Origin: Lichenostomus cassidix
Taxonomy: Eukaryota > Chordata > Aves > Passeriformes > Meliphagidae
Reading direction: 5' to 3'
Assembly: GCA_008360975.2 (NCBI GenBank)
Contig: CM039183.1
Span: 51,731,350-51,795,349, forward strand
Length of the DNA stretch: 64,000 nucleotides
The number at the start of each line of letters is the position of its first letter. Within the stretch, counting starts at the first letter, position 1. The position numbers were made by a program, and so were the translations under genes. Below are positions 1 through 12,589 of this stretch, in pieces. The notes under the pieces were generated by a model. That model worked only from the letters and a program-made list of their open reading frames with translations, did no database searches and had not been told where the DNA came from.

Positions 1-3000
1 GAGTCTGGATAATAAGACAGAAAGCTGTCCCTGTTACACCATACCTATTATCCCCAGCAGTTCCTTTCTTTCTTCTCAATTTTTGTCCTAACACAGTCAC
101 ACAATGGCCCAAAGAGAAAAAGTCACCAGTCAGACAGAAAGGAACTGTCATTAATAGCACAACCAGCACTTCTCAGCTCTTCCATGAACTGTGGCATTTG
201 CAGAGCTCCATGGCCTCTACAGAGGGTGGTTAGAAACATTATCCCCTAATTATTGATGGGGTAAATAAAGCACATTGTGGTGAATTAGCTAGTCCAAGAT
301 CATACAGCCTGTGAGTGGCCAACTTGGGATTAAACCCATGCATTTGGAGTCCCAAACCACGAGCATTTCCAACAACGTGGCAGGTTCCTACATCAATTAT
401 ATGGTGAGAATAAGGAGGATTTGACACTGCTGAAGGCTAACAGCGGGCAAATGGTGACCTTTAAATTGCACCAAGTGGATCAAGTGGTCATAATTCTGCT
501 GGTATTTTCAGGTTCTTCTGTGTCTCACTGAGTCAAAAGAACTACCTAAATTCTTCCATTTTTTGACACTGAATATTAGCAGCCTGCTGTACCCCAGATC
601 CCCACCTCTGCACAGTGCTGGGAGATTTTATTGGTGGCCTTCACAGATACTTACTGACAACAGAGACTCATGAATGCAGGACTTACCATAGTAATGGCAT
701 GCCATGGTGTTTAACACTGTTTTCTTTTTCACACCATGCTTAAATTTCCTTAGCCCCTTTCCATCCAAACTAAGCTTGGGTCCCATTCTATTTCTTCCCC
801 ACCACCAAATCCTTGTCCAGTCTCATTCTAGTCTCCCTTCCTCTGCTTCCTCATGTGCTTGTAAAGAACCATTCCTCAGTCATTTCCTCTATTTTCCCCT
901 TGACAGCTCCCACTCCCAGTCTCCTCGATGGGCTTTTCATTTCGAACCCCCCTTTAGCTATGCCTTCCCTCACCTTCTAGTCGCCTTTCCTAGACAAATT
1001 CACTTGTCTTCTCCCACCACAGCTCCTCCTTGTGAATTCTGCTCTCCCCTCCCAACTATTCCTGCCTTCACATTTGTACACATCACTTTCAATTCACCTG
1101 TGCTCTGTTTTCCCTATTTCCACCCTCAGCTTGGTTGTTTCAGTGCAGAAGCAGCTGAAGCAGAAACAGTCCAACCTCATCCCAGGAGCATCAGGTACCA
1201 TTGCACTGAGCCACTTCACTGGATGGATGGATGCATATGCAATTTGACCAGCACGGGACAAGATTTAACTGCTAAAATTTAAATTGCTTTCCTGAGATTT
1301 CAAAGAGTAATAAATTAGTCTAAAAGCAGACCTGGGGAATATTGAGACAGATATCCCTTTTCGTTGATACAGAGATAACAGAAGTATTCAAAGAAAAAAG
1401 AAGTATCATCTTGAAGCTAGACAAACAAGTTAGAAAAATTTCAGCCCAAGTGGTTCCAGCTGACAACCCTGTAGGCACTGTAAAACACAGCCTCCTAACA
1501 AGAGGTGTCAGACCACCTCAGTAACAGGCAAGCCTTTTACCTAAGAGAGTACTTTGCTGCTTTGCTCAGGACATTAAGGTAAAAATCCCCTCCCAGCAAA
1601 ATCTATGCTGTTAACTCAACCTATACTTACTCCAAGGAGCAGCAAAAGACATGTCTGCTGCACCCACTCCTCTCTGTGATTCACACACTATACCTAACAA
1701 CTTCCTGTCTGCTTTGCTCCTGAAATACATCCTCTGCACAGAAAATTCACAATGCGGATTTTCCAAGCTAAATGCAACCATACCAAAGCAGATCTCTCTG
1801 TATCATATCCAGTGAAGTTTCCACAGCGGTATCTGGTTTACTCACTGTTGCTGTACAGCTATTTGTCTTTAGACAGATTAATTTTAAAGCCATCTAACAA
1901 TAAATCCTTCTGAAATTAAAATTACTTTGCTTTGCTTTCCAGACAGCTTAACCACTGCAACTTGAGGCAAACAAACCCTTGTTTTCTGGCAAAAATTTGG
2001 TGGAGAGATGGGAATGCTTTTGAAAAATGTCAGTATAATGCTCCCAATGCAGGTTAAGTATTCCATGCAGTTACATCACCTACTGTGTTCTTTCTCTAGG
2101 CTCTGTTCCTGCCAAGCACCAAGAAATCAGAGGCTTTGAATCCTGCTCACATTCTTCCCCAGCAGTTCTCCTCTTTAGTAAGCAGGCAATGTGAAAACAC
2201 CATATATCAAAATAAGAAAATTTCATTCCCACGTGACAACTCAGTAACTACATACATGACCAAAACTACCTTGTGAGCTGTGATATTCCTGCTGTAAATC
2301 AGCTAAAAGCAAATGAGATTAAAAAAAATATTGCTTGGATTTGTTCACATATATGCAAAGATGTTTGCTTGCAATTAAACTTTTTTCCATCATGAATAAT
2401 CCATTTAACTAATCAACATCTGACTTACTCTAAGGAACACTTCATTCAATGTAAAATGAAATATAAAATGAGAGCAAGAAAGTAATTAAAGGAGGACGTT
2501 ATTAAGCTGTTGATTTATTCTTTGCTTTCTGCACAACTATTAAATAACTTCAGCATTTGCTGGTTGTAGATCAAAAACTAAAGCTATGCCAAACAGAGTT
2601 CTCAATTTACCAGTTCAGTGCAAGTGAATTACTTTTAAAGACAATACTTCAGAGGGGTCTTTCTAGTGTTAAATTACAGGCCGTGTTTTGCTCTCAGGAA
2701 CTCTCAGAAAAAAAGTTCTGCACAAAAACAATACATGGATGAAGTTAGTAGAGTGCCTTCGGATTGACACCATGTAAATTAAAACAATGCTGGATTCTTC
2801 TTTCTCAAAACTAAGCAAATAACCATATGGGTGCTTTTTTGCCTGAGCTACTGAGGCATTGGAGGTCATTCATCCCACAGTATGCCTAAAAAAGTAAATA
2901 AACAAATCCAGCAATCATTCAAGTGAGGAGCTGTTTTTTTCAGATACCAAAAATACCCTCAACAATGCTGCCATGATGAATCAGGCAGTGCACTGGGGTT

Positions 3001-3420
3001 ACTATAGGACAGCTTACAATCAAGTTCAAAGAGGAGAAGCCTTGCTGACCTGTGGAAGTCCTGCCTGACTTCCAGCATTACTATTAGGAACACAGAATAC
3101 CTCCTAAGGGAACAGCAAGAACAGCAGCTGCCTCCCTTCATCAACACCCACTCTCTCCACACCAATTTTGAGCAAAAGAGCAAAGACACATCCAGCAAAG
3201 GTGCATCACTACAAGGCATGCTCCTATTTTCCTTCAAACTAGCACCAAATGACAAGACAAAGACAGGGAGCATATCAAAACAAACATATAATGCAGTCAT
3301 CCAAACATCTAAGAAACATCTAAGGGACTTCTCTAAAGCTTGCTAAAGATAAACAATAGATGTAAAAATAAATCTGGCAATACGAATTTAGAATTTCAGT
3401 CAGAATAGACAAACTCTATT

Positions 3421-3446
3421 CTATTTTAAAATCTATTTTAAAATCT
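3421..3446. repeat. 12-bp tandem duplication
   Basis: CTATTTTAAAAT occurs twice head to tail (3421-3432 and 3433-3444), then CT. A small replication-slippage duplication. Confidence 0.9.
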
Positions 3447-4802
3447 CACTATCTTAAATTTAAAGAGTTGCTCACACTGCAGTTTCACTGAATGATCCCA
3501 TCAAAGGCTAATGCTACCCCTCAAGGATTGAAGATCTATGCATGACACTTCACATTTCCATAGTGCATTTATAGCTCACAGTGGCAATACCTTTTTCAGG
3601 ATTTTTTTTTTCCCCAATTATTATAATGGCTTCCTGAAAGAAGGAATTATAATTAGCTCTACAAAAGTCGAGGCAATGGCAAATCAAAAGATTTGTACAA
3701 GATTAAAAATAGTAATATGAGAATTATTCCCTTCAAAGTGCAAAGGGCAAACCTACTCAATTCAATCATGCAGCTGAGCAAAGACACCAGATTTTTCATG
3801 AAATGTCTCCTACAAGGCCCCTGGAAACCAGCTTTGGCATTCTAACAGTTTTCAGTCCACAAGACAAAACCTGGTATCATTAATTGCAAAAGCTTACTGT
3901 AGAAAAGGGCATGACCCACTGCCCTGGCCATATGCTAATACAGTCAGCAATTACTCATTATATTAGAAAAGGTCTGTCACAGACTGAGAAACCAAGCTTA
4001 CAATGGGATTGCAACTTTCCATTGCCCTCACATGAAGAGGAAAAGGCTCGGATCTATGACCTTCAGGAAAAGGAGCAAGGAAAAAAAAAAAGGTAAGATA
4101 TTAGGGAGGGAAAAAAAACCCCAAACCAATCATCTCAAGCCCTTTTTTACCCCAAAGTGTTCTATAGAGAGTCACATGTAGGTTAATTCAAGAGTCAGCA
4201 ATACATACCTCAGTCTTGTTATACGTAACTGTATGACAGTGATGAACTGAATGCTCACAAGGTCCAGAGCATGAAAAGGCACTCTATAGAGATTTTTGTG
4301 TTTCCTTAGCAGATGAGAACCACAGTTTTCCTCTTCATCAAATTAACATTTTAGTAACAGTTTAATCAAGTAGAGAAAATTATCTACCAAAGAGGTGGCC
4401 TGCTGCCTTACAAGAAATCTAGCCAGAGAGATCCTTGTATTTCAAAGAAGTGACCCTATTTAACAGATCAGATGGCATCTACAACTGAATAAACTATGGA
4501 TCAGTAATTCTTACACAAGTCTAACAATGAAAGAGTAGGAAAAGAAGATTTAACTACAAATGAAACCCCAGCAAACAGAAAAAAATGGTTGGCGTTTAGT
4601 AGTTCATATTTACCCTTAACCCTCCTCCACCTCTACATCTAAGACCAGAGACTTCCTTGTGAAACATTTCCTCAGCCATGGGGACATCAATTTCTAGTGA
4701 CCATAAAGTAACCATAAAGGTTAGGAGGAATAACCTGATTTAACCTAACAGGCAGTTAATAGTGTGGTTTTCTTTTATATTTGTTTTGTGTCTATGGTAT
4801 GT

Positions 4803-4824
4803 ATTATACATTGTATTGTATAAT
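4803..4824. repeat. Short inverted repeat
   Basis: ATTATACA, six spacer bases, then TGTATAAT. Eight-base perfect arms in AT-rich DNA, shortly before a TTTATAAATAAAA stretch. No terminator or transposon role is supported. Confidence 0.6.
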
Positions 4825-6450
4825 GAACACTTTATAAATAAAACCACATTTGTTTTTACCTTAACCTGACTTAATGGGAATTTCAAGTCAATTTAAAGGA
4901 ATGCCAGGGAAGGGAGTTACCAGACCAATATTTCAACACATTTTCCAGCATATTCCAGGAAGGTGGCTCAAAGCACGGGCCAGTGGAACCGCCCCACTAG
5001 CAACCATAATTAGGGAATTAAATATGGCATTCAAAATGCTTGGGAAAACACCTTCATTTCCTAAGAGTGCAACAGGCAACACATCCTTGTATTAACAATA
5101 ACAGCACATAAATTCTGAGGAAGAGTGAGTCATTCCTCAGTCCATTACTTGAAGATCAAACAGACTAATCTGGATTTACGACAGAGTTCTTGTTTCAGCA
5201 ATAAAGTATAACCCTGACATTACAATATAAACTGATATTAATTTAACATTCAAGTTCTTACAGCATATGTATTTTCCTCACCTTTATTATCTATTTAATG
5301 TCTGTGACACTTAATCTCTTTTATCAGTGTATGTCTCTCCCACTCCTGTACTCCTGCCTCTCCTTTCTCTACATTTTGTTTCTTGCAACAATTTCAGTGG
5401 TTTACTTGCTTTTCAGCACCATATGATTAACTACAAAATAATTTCTTTTTGTTATCTGTGCCCATTTGAAAGCTCCAAAATAGCAACTGCAGTCAAAGCT
5501 GATAAATGGACCAGATGGATGGCAGTGCCTCTGCCAGGCTCTGGCCAAGTGACCAACGGGGCATGAGCCACACGGTGGGATGTGGGCACAGAGCTCTCTG
5601 CTGAGCACAGCCCAGGAGCAAAACCTCAGAACCATAAAGCTCTCTGGAACCAGCTGCTTATAAACACACTTTTAGGAAGTTTAGCAAGAAAAATTAGGAC
5701 AAATAAAAACTGCAGTCCTTTTGTTTTCACTAAAATGTCCTATTCCATTATTTGGAAGTAATCTGACATGGACACTTCTGTCTTTGGCTGTTAAAGGCTA
5801 GGAAGCTTGTGTTCAAACTTAAGTTAGCACAAAACTATATCAAATTTAAAAGAAAAATCTTATTGAAATAAAATAAAATCTCTACATCTACATTTTTTTT
5901 TCATTCAGTAAATTCTGATATTACATAATTTTAAGAAATAGATTGCCACATACTCCTTTCTTCCAACAGCTACCAAAGCACTTGGTTGGGTCAATGAAAA
6001 GTTACCTTCAGCACCCAGATTTTGCAAATTCAAGCACTTTAAAAATATGTATTTTTCTAAGCATTTGAAAAATGTGGCTTTCAAATAATAACCACCACTT
6101 CAACTGTGAAGCTGCTGAAGTTCATACAATTTTCTCTTACAGGCTCATTACAGTTAGGCACACATTCATGGAAGGTGCTCTATCAAGTCTGATTGCAAGT
6201 CTGAGTCAACTGTCTTAATCAACTGGTCCTTGAGAATTAACATTATCTAAGTGTCCAAGTACTAAAAATCAGAAGAGATATAAAGAGTGAAGAAACAGGT
6301 AGAAAACTAATGGTGACCTGGAGAAAATGTATAATGAAACACATCCAGGGGGAAAAAACCTTCCAATATGGGAAATTAGCTTAAAGGCATACAGGCAGGT
6401 GCAGAGTGGAAGAGTGACAGACAATAAACACACAAGATAGAATGTAATAT

Positions 6451-7028
6451 TGTCATGGTTTAACCCCAGCCAGCCACCAAGCCCCAGGCAGCTGCTCACT
6501 CACTCCCCTACCAGCAGGTTCAGGGAGAGAACTGGAAGGGTCAAAGGTAGAAAACTTGTGGATTAGGATACAGATAATTTAATAGGGAAAGCAAAAGCCA
6601 CGCACACAAGTAAAGCAATACAAGGATTCACTGCTTCCCAAGGGTAGGCAGGCATTCACCTGCCACCAGCAGAGCAGGGCCCCATCACACATAAGGGTGA
6701 CTTGGGAAGACAGACACCATCACTCCAAACACCCTCTCTTTCCTTCTTCCCCCCACTGGATATCCTGACAATGATGCCATATGGTCTGGAATATCCCTTT
6801 GATCAGTCTGGGCCACATGTTCCAGCTGTGTCTCCTCCCAATTTCCCATGTATCCCAAATTTCCTCACCAGCTTGGCGGTACAAAAAGCAGAAAAGTACT
6901 TAGCTCTGTGTAAGTCCTGTTCTGTAATAATATCTCTATATTATCAACTGTTCAGCACAAATCCAAAACACAGCCTCATACTAGGTTCTATGAAGAAAAT
7001 TAACTCTACCCCAGCTGAAACCAGCACA
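6451..7028 (-). mobile_element. Solo LTR of an avian ERVL-like endogenous retrovirus
   Basis: The plus strand opens TGTCATGGTTTAACCCCAGC and ends CCAGCACA, so the ends are TG...CA over 578 bases. This is the reverse complement of an LTR type common in bird genomes, in which the minus-strand reading starts TGTGCTGGTTT. The flanks are AATAT (6446-6450) and AACAT (7029-7033), a 5-bp target duplication with one change, as expected for ERVL-class integration. On the minus strand an ATTAAA polyadenylation signal survives (plus-strand 6578-6583), while the TATA region looks decayed (GGATATCC near 6755-6765). No internal retroviral sequence adjoins it, so it is a solo LTR left by recombination. It has the same orientation as TULP4. 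The exact family name was not assigned. Confidence 0.85.
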
Positions 7029-7770
7029 AACATTCTCAGAGATGCAAAATTACTCTGTTTCAGAGATTTTTTTATCATTATTAAACCATGAAGCCATATT
7101 ACCAAACTAATTGAACTCTAAAAAATTATATTATAATAGAAGCCAATTAGAAGAACAAACTTTTTAAGCAGACAATTCAATCAGATAACCAACACTACAG
7201 TTACAAGAAACAAATTTAGACCCCATTAATATCAAGATAAAGGTAAAGTCAATGAGGTGAATAGATAATGACTTTTCATAGGATTGAATTCCATGCATCA
7301 TTCTGCCAAGAAACACTGATGTACCTTCAGCATCTCTTCCAGCTAATGACCACGGGGCAATCCTAGCCCAAAATGTCTTTCCATGGAAAAAGCACTGTTT
7401 ATAGTTAGTAAGTGCAGCATACCAACACTACTATTTGTGTAAATGTGTCTAATCTTACACACTTGGGCGCTGTGCAGGCACCAATAGATATAGTATACTT
7501 TCTACTCAGAGCTCTGTCCATGAGGAATCATGGTCAGTAGGTCTTTGTGGCCCTGCAGGTACAGAAACAAGTCTCAGGTTTACCATCCAAATTCATAATT
7601 GCAATGGAATTGCAATATATATTTTTTTAAATTGTCCTTTCATCTCAATTAAAAATAACATCCAGTCAGACGTATCTGCTTAGAAACGGACACTGTGAAA
7701 CCTGATAAATATTACTTGTTAGTTACTCTGGTGTCCCAGTTCTGACATCCAACACCACAGGGGATATACC

Positions 7771-7788
7771 TTTTTTTTTTTTTTTTTT
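7771..7788. repeat. T18 homopolymer
   Basis: Eighteen consecutive T on the plus strand, the longest pure homopolymer noticed in the window. It could be the poly(A) relic of a minus-strand insertion or simple slippage; nothing adjoining identifies an element. Confidence 0.9.
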
Positions 7789-8728
7789 ACTATTCATAAA
7801 ATCTTCAGGTACTCAGTCACCTCTACAGAAACAGGGTGTGGTGAATTCTTTCCATTTCCGAGGGAGAGTTTCCATGTGATATTGAAAAGGCAATTTGCCA
7901 GGGAATACAGCACCATTTGTTATTCTTTTTATCCTATTTAGAGATTCTCAATAAACTTCTCTTTTTAACCCAAGTCCTGGCCACAAGGCCATTTGATTTC
8001 ATTAGGAATAAATGGAATGCTATATATAAACTGTTTCATCTGTTTTTCTAAAGAGGTCTGCCTGTGGCTGCCCTGGAAGCGGACACAGTGAATGCCATCA
8101 GCAAAAGAGATTAAAGTATCCCATATGACAGCTTGAGAGGCAGTGCTTCAGAAAAATAATTTAAGGATGACAAGATTATTGCACAGCCCTGCTGCAGTCT
8201 TATTACTTTTTCAAAGGCTTTATGCAAAGGGTTTATGATATAAAAAAAATATTACTGCACACATTATAAATAAATGACACCTTTACATATGCAAACATTA
8301 TAAATTCCTACAGTTCTGTGTAGTATTACAGTAATAAAAATGAAAACATTCCTAGTCACTAGTAATAAAACTGACCAAACCCCATAGAGTTATATGGTTA
8401 TACCTGGGTCCCAGTTGTAGCCCTTTCTGACATTAGGAAAATAAAAGGGCATGCATGAAGGCCATTGTCCATCTGATTTCTATGACTGAATAGAATAACA
8501 AAAGCACCATTTAAATGAAAATAAACATTACTAATGACTCTAACTCAGTACTGCACTTAAACCCAAACATAAATTGTGTTTACTGTAGTAAGACTGAAGT
8601 ATATGCTTAAATGCTTCCATGGAGTGTGGACCATAAAACTTGGCTCTTCATCTCACTTCCCATCCCATATTCAATGTTTTGTACCACATACTGTGCCACT
8701 TGGACTCAGGGAAGTTGCAGAATCACAG

Positions 8729-8853
8729 TTCTTGGAGATGCTCAAAATCTGACACAGTACTGGCCTGCCCCAGCTGACACTGCTTTGGGCACAGGGGTTG
8801 GACTAGACAATCTCCAGAGGTCCCTTGAAACTCAGTTATGATGTGATTCTGTA
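8729..8853 (+). mobile_element. CR1 LINE 3' end fragment
   Basis: The plus strand reads through CTTGGAGATGCTCAAAATCT and GGGGTTGGACTAGACAATCT, then CCAGAGGTCCC, ending in TGTGATTCTGT. This is the diagnostic 3' terminus of avian CR1 elements, which end in short copies of an ATTCTGTG-like octamer. It is heavily 5' truncated, as is usual for CR1. It is the only CR1 here on the plus strand, antisense to TULP4. Confidence 0.85.
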
Positions 8854-10216
8854 TAGTTACAGACTTTAGTAAACTTGGGAGAATGAGGCTTTATCCCATT
8901 CAAACACTGCTGTTTGAGACAAAGAGCTTTTTTCAGAAACATAATCAGACACAAAGGAAACCACTATGGCCACTCTGCACCATTATAAGCATACACATAA
9001 CTACATGCTTCATGTTCATGCACACAAATATGAAGGGGTTTGATTTTGGCTTTTCTGGGAGGGGAGTGGTGTGGTGGTGTTCATTGTTAAAATATCCCAC
9101 GCATTTTTATATCAGAACTGCCAAGCCTTCTATGCCACTATAAAAGATATACCCATTTATGAATACCAGACACTTAAAAGATCTGAAAAGGGGAGATTTT
9201 TTTCTTTCAGTATGTAAAGCTCTTAATTATTTATTTCTAATAGGCTGCAGTCAAATACAAATTGGACAATATTCCAGAAAAAAAAATCCTTTTTTGTTAA
9301 ATGTTTCATGCAATTTCTGCTTTTCATGGAAGTCTGAAAGAGCACAAATGACTTGGTTCTCCAGTGCAATCAATAAGTAAAGGATGGACAAGCAGGATTA
9401 TGTATCTCTAAGAATTTTATTAAACATGGAATACTTCAGGATATACACCAAAAAATTAGCAACAATCTGCTTTCTTCTCTCCTACATTATCTTCAAAAGT
9501 AAGGTCCAACTCAGGCCAATAGCTTCCTCAGAAAAAGCCTAGTAACAGAGCAGCCTTTAACATGAGGGTGTTACTAAATCCCCTAATGTGCATGTGTCTG
9601 TAGAAGCATACCATAATTTTAACCATTTTGTGAGAAGAAATGACAAAGCACCATCTACTTTTTCTCCTTTTCCTTCAAATTCCTGATGTGTAAGATTGGG
9701 AAGTCAAAGAGGCAAAAGCACATTTGTGGTGTCATGCTGCCCTAACCTTTTTTCCTCTCCTCACATCCATGTCAGTCACACAACACCAGTGAGTGCATCA
9801 GCTGCCTGTACCCATCAAATGCATTATTCAGGAGGTCTTATCAAACTGTGTGCATGCCAGTGTCAATCCTGTGACTTCAGTGTCTGTCCATCTTCCACAC
9901 TAACAATGTACTCCTACAGCAATGCCCTAATACAGTAATATTCTGCATTCTCAATTTAATATTTTAAAGCTGAGACATCTAAATCTGAACAGAAATCTCA
10001 GGAAATACAGATTTGTGAAACCTCTGCTACAAGATGAAACTGTATTGTTCCTACTCAGATCCTTAGTTCCCAGGGTTCGTTATGCCCCCATAGACCTGAA
10101 TGATGCTGCTAAGACCATCTATAGGCTTCTCGAGAAAGGAACTGTTGCTGTCCTGCCTTTTCTCCTAGCACTCACATAACCCCTACTTCAGGGCCTAAGC
10201 TGGCAGGAAAATGAAA

Positions 10217-10246
10217 AATAAATAAAGCAGTTAAAAAAAAAAAAAA
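10217..10246 (+). repeat. AATAAA signals followed by A14 tract
   Basis: Two overlapping AATAAA hexamers (10217-10222 and 10221-10226) are followed six bases later by 14 consecutive A (10233-10246) and a short GA run. This arrangement resembles the tail of a reverse-transcribed mRNA on the plus strand, but no parent gene is recognisable upstream, and AATAAA is frequent in AT-rich DNA. Confidence 0.3.
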
Positions 10247-11582
10247 GAGAGAGAGAAAATAATTGGGGGTGGGAGAAGAGCCTGCTTTTTACCAGTAACC
10301 AGTCACTAAATTGGCATGGCTATATGGAAGACCATATCCTGTCTTACACTCCTGATTGTCGTCATCGCTCTTAACATCTCTTCATCAGCCCTTGAAATTT
10401 TATATCTGAGAATAAAAATACTAAGGGCTTACAGAATTATGTATCTACCTCTTAAACTTAATTTTCCTGAAGACATTTTCCAACCCATTACTTATCCTAA
10501 ACGTATGTTTTATTTTGCCATAGTTTGCCATAGACTCCATTCCTCAAGCTTTTTATTTCAACATCCACATACACTAGCAAAGATCCATCACTAGTTAAAT
10601 TCTGGCAAGAAAATCAGGAGGAGGAGATGTGTAACAGTGATGGTAATTACCAGGCTAAACTACAGCTGATCTGTCAAGCTCCAAAAAACAGATAATCCAT
10701 GTCTAAGCTCATTAATACAGTAATTGAAAGATGTCCTAAGGCTTGGAGTATAGAAGACATGACTGAACATTTACAATGGTCCCTTCTAACCCCAAAGGCC
10801 TGTGCACCTCCGGCCAAGAACCAACTGAAAGAAAATACAACTTCAGAATTCCTGCCCCATGGCTTCATGGCCTCCCAGAGGGAGGGGAGAAGTTGTGCTG
10901 AAGACAGTCCTATCACAGCTCATGTCCCCAGCCATCTTTGTGACCGGCAAGCCTCGACCCTCAGTGGCTCTGCAAGAGACAGCTGCCCTGGTCACTCTGT
11001 TGCCCAAATGTGGCTACCAAGGGAACATAAGGTACCAGTCCTAAAGGTACTGCCTCTGCTGCCATCCTGCCTCTCAGGCTTTCCAGAAGGGAAAAAGAAA
11101 GAAAAAAATTAAAAAACACCTCAACCTTTGGTCATTAAGGCAATGCTAAAACAACCATTTTGATCACTTGATCACATTTCACCGGAATGAAACCACTGAT
11201 TAGTATGCGGAAAATTCCAGCCACAGACAATATGGCACCAATTCTTCAATTTCAAAACTTTTAAGCACCTGCTAATTTACCTGATCAATCCCTCTATTAC
11301 ATCCATTTTGTACCTAAGCTGATCATTATTACTGATAACATCCTTGTCACACCCACCCCCTAGCTACTTTTAGGGTACTCATTCTGCCTTCTGATTACTT
11401 ACTAGCATTACTATTTCTACAGTTGTTCTAGAGACATTTTGCAAAAAAACATCTAAGGCCATGATCTGCCAACATTTTCTAAGCTGCCCTTACATAACCC
11501 CAACTCCCCCTGCAGTCAGAGTCTGTGCATGACCCAACACTTCCAGCATTTTTTATTCAAAGTTATCCCTCTTTGCTACTGC

Positions 11583-11750
11583 ATCACAGAATTGAGGTGG
11601 GAAGGAATGTCTGGAGATCACCTTATCCCTGCTCCGAGCAGGGTCAGCTTGAGCCCCTGCTGCAGCTCAGGGCTGTGTCCAGTCAGGTTTTGAGTAGCTG
11701 CAAGAATGGAGACTCCACTGTCTCTGTGGGCAACATCTTCCAGTATCTAA
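11583..11750 (-). mobile_element. Old CR1 LINE 3' fragment
   Basis: The plus strand carries the reverse complement of a CR1 3' end: ATCACAGAATTGAGGTGGGA, then GAGCAGGGTCAGCTTGAGC, GGTTTTGAGTAGCTGCAAG and GGAGACTCCACTGTCTCTGT. The order matches the CR1 3' region, with the element terminus at the low-coordinate side. It appears more diverged than the 23.1 kb copy. The high-coordinate edge fades around 11745-11755. Confidence 0.8.
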
Positions 11751-12557
11751 GTATCCAAGTGACAATGGAAACACAGACTTGTACTGCAGTATCGAGAGGG
11801 CTAACTTCATAGTGAGGAGGAATGGTAGGCACTGATGGCAGAATTATCAAACAGCAGTAGGTGGATATACACACTAAAAATATTATTTCAAGCCTTGATG
11901 GACGCCAAATACTCTGCATGCACTATGCTGCTTTTTATGTGTCAAGCATTTCATCCTGCAAACACTTTGGCATATTTCAGTGTTGAGCTTCTGAAGTCTC
12001 CTGGAGGTAATTATACTCCTGCTTATCTTTTCATTGTCAGCATCTCTCCCAAATTATTTTACAAAAATCTTTACATACTATAGAAAAGCATAACAGAAAA
12101 ATGTTGAAGTATATCCAGCCTTTTCCCCAAACCATTTTTATTTGTTACCCTTCTAAACAGCAGAGATTAGCTAGTTTCTATTTTCAGTTCTAAATTTGGA
12201 AGGCAGGGAAGAATATAAATATATTTGTTTTCACCTTTGCTGCTGTTCATCATTATGCTGAGGCATACTGCTATTTGCCAGGAGGTAAAGGATGAAATTA
12301 AGTGGCAAACAAGTCACACAAATGGAAGATAAAACGGACTCTGAAGTGCACCAGCAAAAAAACCCCAAATATAGCATGCTTTCTTCCTTCAAGACAATTA
12401 TTTTTCAGATGACCTTTCTCAATTTCATACCAAGTGCTACAGACCAATAACCACCAAGAGATCAGCAAAACATGAGGGTTATGCAAAAAGCGTGTCCAGA
12501 GACCAACTACCACAAGTACTGCATGGGAAGCTACAAAAAAAATAAGTGTGATTAAGC

Positions 12558-12589
12558 AAAAAAAAAAAAAAAGAAAAAAAAGAAAAAAA
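12558..12589. repeat. A-rich tract
   Basis: A run of 15 A followed by G-interrupted A stretches. Simple low-complexity sequence. Confidence 0.9.

Larger units (their letters stand above)
1..6450 (-). other. TULP4: TULP4 downstream intron, unique sequence
   Basis: No exon, RNA gene or recognised transposon seen. The stretch 704-1282 is pyrimidine-rich on the plus strand and open for 192 codons, but the translation is low-complexity (Ser, Pro, Phe) and not convincing. It contains the 12-bp duplication at 3421 and the inverted repeat at 4803. Confidence 0.7.
7034..11582 (-). other. TULP4: TULP4 downstream intron between LTR and CR1
   Basis: Apart from T18, the CR1 end at 8729-8853 and the A14 tract at 10233, this is unique AT-rich sequence. 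The GC-richer stretch 10800-11090 has a 137-codon plus-strand frame without recognisable motifs. A CR1-like tail near 10757-10796 is too weak to annotate. Confidence 0.65.

Noticed and set aside
10757..10796. CR1-like tail (CAATGGTCCCTTCTAACCCC)
   Set aside because: Only about 20 bases resemble a CR1 3' end and the terminal octamer repeats are missing; too short to separate from chance.
10699..11112. 137-codon plus-strand open frame
   Set aside because: Lies in a GC-richer patch, which lowers stop density; no domain and ends in a Lys-rich low-complexity tail.
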